This document shows positions 32,176 through 34,732 of a DNA stretch of 34,732 bases, piece by piece. Source of the DNA: an uncultured Bacteroidales bacterium (GTDB lineage: Bacteria > Bacteroidota > Bacteroidia > Bacteroidales > Bacteroidaceae); contig CACWFV010000020.1 in NCBI GenBank assembly GCA_902760315.1, positions 1 through 34,732 of the forward strand. Direction: 5' to 3'. The position numbers were made by a program, and so were the translations under genes. The notes beneath the pieces are model-generated. The model was not told where the DNA came from and searched no databases. It saw only the letters and a program-made list of their open reading frames with translations. Numbering within the stretch: position 1 is the stretch's first letter; each line of letters begins with the position of its first letter.

Positions 32176-33051
32176 ATGGTAAAAAAACATTTCCCAGAAT
32201 CAGAACTCATCATCAATGCTGATGGTTCATGTTTTCACCTACATCTAAAGCCCGAATATCTGGCTGACAGGGTTATACTTGTCGGAGACCCCGCCCGAGT
32301 TAATACCGTTGCCGCTCACTTTGACAGCATAGAGCATGAGGTCAGCAGTCGCGAATTCCACACCATTACCGGCAGCTTTAAGGGGAAGCGAATCACCTGT
32401 CAGAGCCACGGCATTGGATGCGACAACATCGATATCGTGGTAAATGAACTCGACACTTTGGCCAATATCGACTACCAGACCCGCACAGAGAAAGACGAGC
32501 ACCGCACGCTGACAATGGTACGTATCGGCACTTGTGGAGGCTTACAGCCATTCACTCCGACAGGTAGCTTTGTAGCATCGGTGAAGAGTATCGGCTTCGA
32601 TGGTTTGTTAAATTATTACGCTGGTCGTAATGTGGTGTGCGACATCCCGATGGAGAAGGCTTTCAAAGAGCACATGCAATGGGACCCCATCAAAGGTGCT
32701 CCCTACGTGGCTGTAGCTGACCAAGAGCTCATCAACCAGATTGCCCAAGACGACATGGTACGTGGCTATACCGTAGCCTGCGGCGGTTTCTATGGTCCGC
32801 AGGGACGCCAGCTTCGAGCCGACATTGCAGACCCGGAACAAAACCAGAAGATAGAGTCGTTCGAATACGAAGGTATGAAGATATGTAACTTCGAGATGGA
32901 GTCAAGTGCCCTTGCCGGTCTCGCCTCTCTTTTAGGTCATCGCGCCATGACCTGCTGTATGGTTATCGCCAATCGCTATGCCCAGAAGATGAATACTGAG
33001 TATAAAAACAGCATCGACACCCTGATCCAGAAAGTACTTGACCGCATATAA
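32176..33051 (+). CDS. Nucleoside phosphorylase (uridine phosphorylase-like, PNP_UDP family)
   Basis: This cytoplasmic enzyme should split a nucleoside with phosphate into a base and ribose 1-phosphate for salvage. The 291-residue product has the family's phosphate-binding GDPARV (37-42), GTCGG (118-122), and the ribose-binding Glu motif NFEMESSAL (238-246). It is slightly longer than E. coli Udp (about 250). An insert around 150-190 and the GYTVACGGFYGPQGRQL segment resemble Bacteroidetes phosphorylases. The start codon of mnmE comes directly after its stop with no spacer. Specificity for uridine rather than other nucleosides is uncertain. Confidence 0.85.
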   Translation: MVKKHFPESELIINADGSCFHLHLKPEYLADRVILVGDPARVNTVAAHFDSIEHEVSSREFHTITGSFKGKRITCQSHGIGCDNIDIVVNELDTLANIDYQTRTEKDEHRTLTMVRIGTCGGLQPFTPTGSFVASVKSIGFDGLLNYYAGRNVVCDIPMEKAFKEHMQWDPIKGAPYVAVADQELINQIAQDDMVRGYTVACGGFYGPQGRQLRADIADPEQNQKIESFEYEGMKICNFEMESSALAGLASLLGHRAMTCCMVIANRYAQKMNTEYKNSIDTLIQKVLDRI

Positions 33052-34335
33052 ATGAACGATACCATCTGCGCATTAGCCACCGCTCCTGGAGGCGCATTAG
33101 GAATCATCAGGATCTCAGGAGTTCAGTCTCTTGAGATTCTTTCTCATGTGTTTAGCAAAGACCTCCACGACGCCCAGCCAAACACCATCCATTACGGACA
33201 GATCAAGAATGGCCCTGAGATTCTCGACGAATGTATGGTCAGCCTCTTCAAGGCTCCCCACTCCTACACTGGCGAGGACTCTGTAGAAATTTCCTGTCAC
33301 GGCTCACGCTATATATTAAATAAGGTGTTGGAACTACTGGTTCAGCATGGCTGCCGCATGGCCGGTCCTGGCGAATATACCCAGCGTGCCTATCTCAACG
33401 GAAAGATGGATCTCTCGCAGGCTGAAGCCGTAGCCGACCTCATCGCCTCTACTAATCGGGCTTCCCACCAGTTGGCGATGAGTCAACTGCGTGGTGGCAT
33501 CTCATCGGAACTGGCTCGGTTACGTGAACAACTGCTCAAACTTACCTCGCTACTCGAATTGGAACTCGACTTCTCTGACCATGAAGACTTGGAGTTTGCC
33601 GACCGTTCGGAACTGCTTTCATTGGCTCAACAGACAGACACTCATATTACTCATCTCGCTCAATCCTTCAAGACAGGACAGGCGCTCAAAGAGGGAATAC
33701 CTGTTGCTATTGTCGGAGCACCGAATGTAGGTAAGAGTACATTACTCAATGCCCTGTTGAACGAAGAGCGTGCTATTGTCTCCGATATCCAAGGTACTAC
33801 TCGTGATACTATTGAAGACACCATTCAGTTAGGTGGCATCACTTTCCGTTTCATAGATACTGCCGGCATCCGACATACTGACGACCAGATAGAACAGATG
33901 GGCATCGAGCGTTCTGTCAGTGCCGCCCAGCATGCTCGTATCATCATCATGATGGCTGAACCAGGAGTACCCTACCCCGACATTGATGTTCGTGATGACC
34001 AGACCGTCATCCGTATCGAAAATAAGACGGAGGCATTTCAAGCTAAGTTTGGCGTTGGCATTGATGAATTGAAGCAACAACTCGTAGCAGCCATTCCCCA
34101 TGCTTCCGATTCAGATGTCATCATCTCCAATGCCCGTCATTACGAAATTCTCACTCGTGCTCAAGAGCATTTAAGTCAAGTAATCAAAGGGCTGAATGCC
34201 CAAATCAGTGGAGACTTGCTCAGTGAAGATTTGCGATTAGTCCTCTCAGAATTAGGAGAAATCACAGGTCAAGGTCAAATCACTCCTACCGAAGTTCTTA
34301 ATAACATTTTCCGGCACTTCTGCGTGGGAAAATGA
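33052..34335 (+). CDS. mnmE: tRNA uridine-5-carboxymethylaminomethyl modification GTPase MnmE
   Basis: MnmE works with MnmG to modify the wobble U34 of tRNAs. The 427-residue product has an N-terminal folate-binding domain (MNDTICALATAPGGALGIIRISG), a helical domain containing RAYLNGKMDLSQAEAVADLI, a GTPase domain with G1 GAPNVGKST (222-230), G2 TTRDT (249-253) and G3 DTAG (269-272), and the essential C-terminal FCVGK with the catalytic Cys. It is shorter than the usual 450-460 residues; the loss lies between G4 and G5. G4 reads NKTE, not NKxD, and the region to AKFGVGIDEL is compressed. It starts directly at the end of the nucleoside phosphorylase gene. Downstream is about 350 bp without a gene. 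Confidence 0.93.
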   Translation: MNDTICALATAPGGALGIIRISGVQSLEILSHVFSKDLHDAQPNTIHYGQIKNGPEILDECMVSLFKAPHSYTGEDSVEISCHGSRYILNKVLELLVQHGCRMAGPGEYTQRAYLNGKMDLSQAEAVADLIASTNRASHQLAMSQLRGGISSELARLREQLLKLTSLLELELDFSDHEDLEFADRSELLSLAQQTDTHITHLAQSFKTGQALKEGIPVAIVGAPNVGKSTLLNALLNEERAIVSDIQGTTRDTIEDTIQLGGITFRFIDTAGIRHTDDQIEQMGIERSVSAAQHARIIIMMAEPGVPYPDIDVRDDQTVIRIENKTEAFQAKFGVGIDELKQQLVAAIPHASDSDVIISNARHYEILTRAQEHLSQVIKGLNAQISGDLLSEDLRLVLSELGEITGQGQITPTEVLNNIFRHFCVGK

Positions 34336-34687
34336 TATGTATAATGTTTGAAAGAATCTCTCGATTATATAGCAAAACTATAGAATACTCCAATTATTAT
34401 AGAAATTTATCTCCATCTTCGCAATATTTGTGAATTCTGACAGAAATAGCATGCAGAATGTACTCAGAAAGGTTATATTGCTATAACATTTTTATCATTT
34501 TGAATTGTTATAATGAAACCTTTTTGTTGAAAAAGTAATAAAAATATCATTACTTGATACGTTGATTTTGTATTCTGAACATCTTAATAAACATAAAAAT
34601 TTGCCATTAAAAGAACAAAATCCGTACAAAACTACTACAATTAAAAATATTTGTAGTATCTTTGTACCGATTTTCAAAGATAAGAAT
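34336..34687 (+). other. 352-bp A+T-rich intergenic region
   Basis: I see no gene, tRNA or strong hairpin here. It holds only the probable promoter of the last gene. A 60-codon minus-strand frame (34495-34677) has no recognisable family and overlaps the promoter, so I do not call it. Confidence 0.6.
34657..34664 (+). promoter_or_regulatory. -7 box before the final, truncated gene
   Basis: TATCTTTG matches TAnnTTTG, 23 bases before ATG 34688. No good -33 box is seen. Confidence 0.45.
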
Positions 34688-34732
34688 ATGAAAGAACGGA
34701 ATACATATCTTTCTTCCGCCTCTGTAAAAAAG
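34688..34732 (+). CDS. Start of an unidentified gene, cut by the window end
   Basis: An ATG at 34688 opens a frame of 15 codons (MKERNTYLSSASVKK) that runs to the last base. It is placed correctly behind a Bacteroidetes -7 box. Too little is present to name a family. Confidence 0.45.
   Translation, partial: MKERNTYLSSASVKK

Noticed and set aside
34495-34677. A 60-codon minus-strand gene
   Set aside because: A+T-rich region, no family, and it overlaps the -7 box of the final gene.

Overview
The window looks like a chromosomal segment of a Bacteroidales bacterium, most likely Prevotella or a close relative (Segatella). The evidence is the promoter boxes of the Bacteroidetes form (TTTG or TTG near -33 and TAnnTTTG near -7) in front of many genes, the weak Shine-Dalgarno signals, the protein families present (type III glutamine synthetase, a PurF-like protein starting MGGFFG, PD40 protein, AguA/AguB, AzlC/AzlD), and the intergenic heptamer repeats I associate with Prevotella. 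No rRNA, tRNA, CRISPR array, prophage or complete insertion sequence is visible. The species assignment is inference.

Layout. 1-2741 (+): the 3' part of nadC, an M23 peptidase lipoprotein and a membrane-anchored DNA/RNA non-specific endonuclease. 2813-5145 (-): a PurF-like phosphoribosyltransferase whose glutaminase half has lost its catalytic residues, preceded by a shrunken ABC ATPase/permease pair that resembles a degenerate FetAB. 5219-9325 (+): aguA, aguB and a type III glutamine synthetase, a plausible agmatine-to-putrescine and ammonia-assimilation set, ended by a strong hairpin shared with the convergent xylulokinase gene (9402-10892, -).

11088-23627 (+) is a 12.5-kb exopolysaccharide locus: stand-alone receiver, phosphoglycosyl transferase fused to a degenerate receiver, half-length TolC-like outer membrane protein, Wzc-like co-polymerase with a degraded kinase domain, Wzy-like polymerase, SGNH esterase, three family-2 glycosyltransferases (two of them tandem synthase-like paralogs, one without its DxD motif) and a Wzx flippase. 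The likely logic is lipid-linked repeat assembly, flipping by Wzx, polymerisation by Wzy with the co-polymerase, and export through an unusual TolC-like channel. Several parts normally under kinase or enzymatic control appear as pseudo-versions, which makes this the most interesting system in the window.

23628-24402 is a non-coding island. It holds a 103-bp inverted-repeat element with an inner palindrome, then a 371-bp array (23841-24211) in which all 53 heptamers stay in one 7-base register although the motif changes several times and many units are palindromic. Smaller heptamer tracts occur at 26867-26915, inside alkD at 28141-28189, and perhaps inside the helicase gene.

24403-25438 (+): azlC-azlD amino-acid exporter. 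25458-28397 (-): a membrane protein of unknown function, a pgeF/laccase-domain gene, a uracil-DNA-glycosylase-fold gene and an AlkD-like glycosylase gene. 28678-34335 (+): a Pif1-like helicase, a PD40 protein, a nucleoside phosphorylase and mnmE. A final gene starts at 34688 and is cut by the window end.
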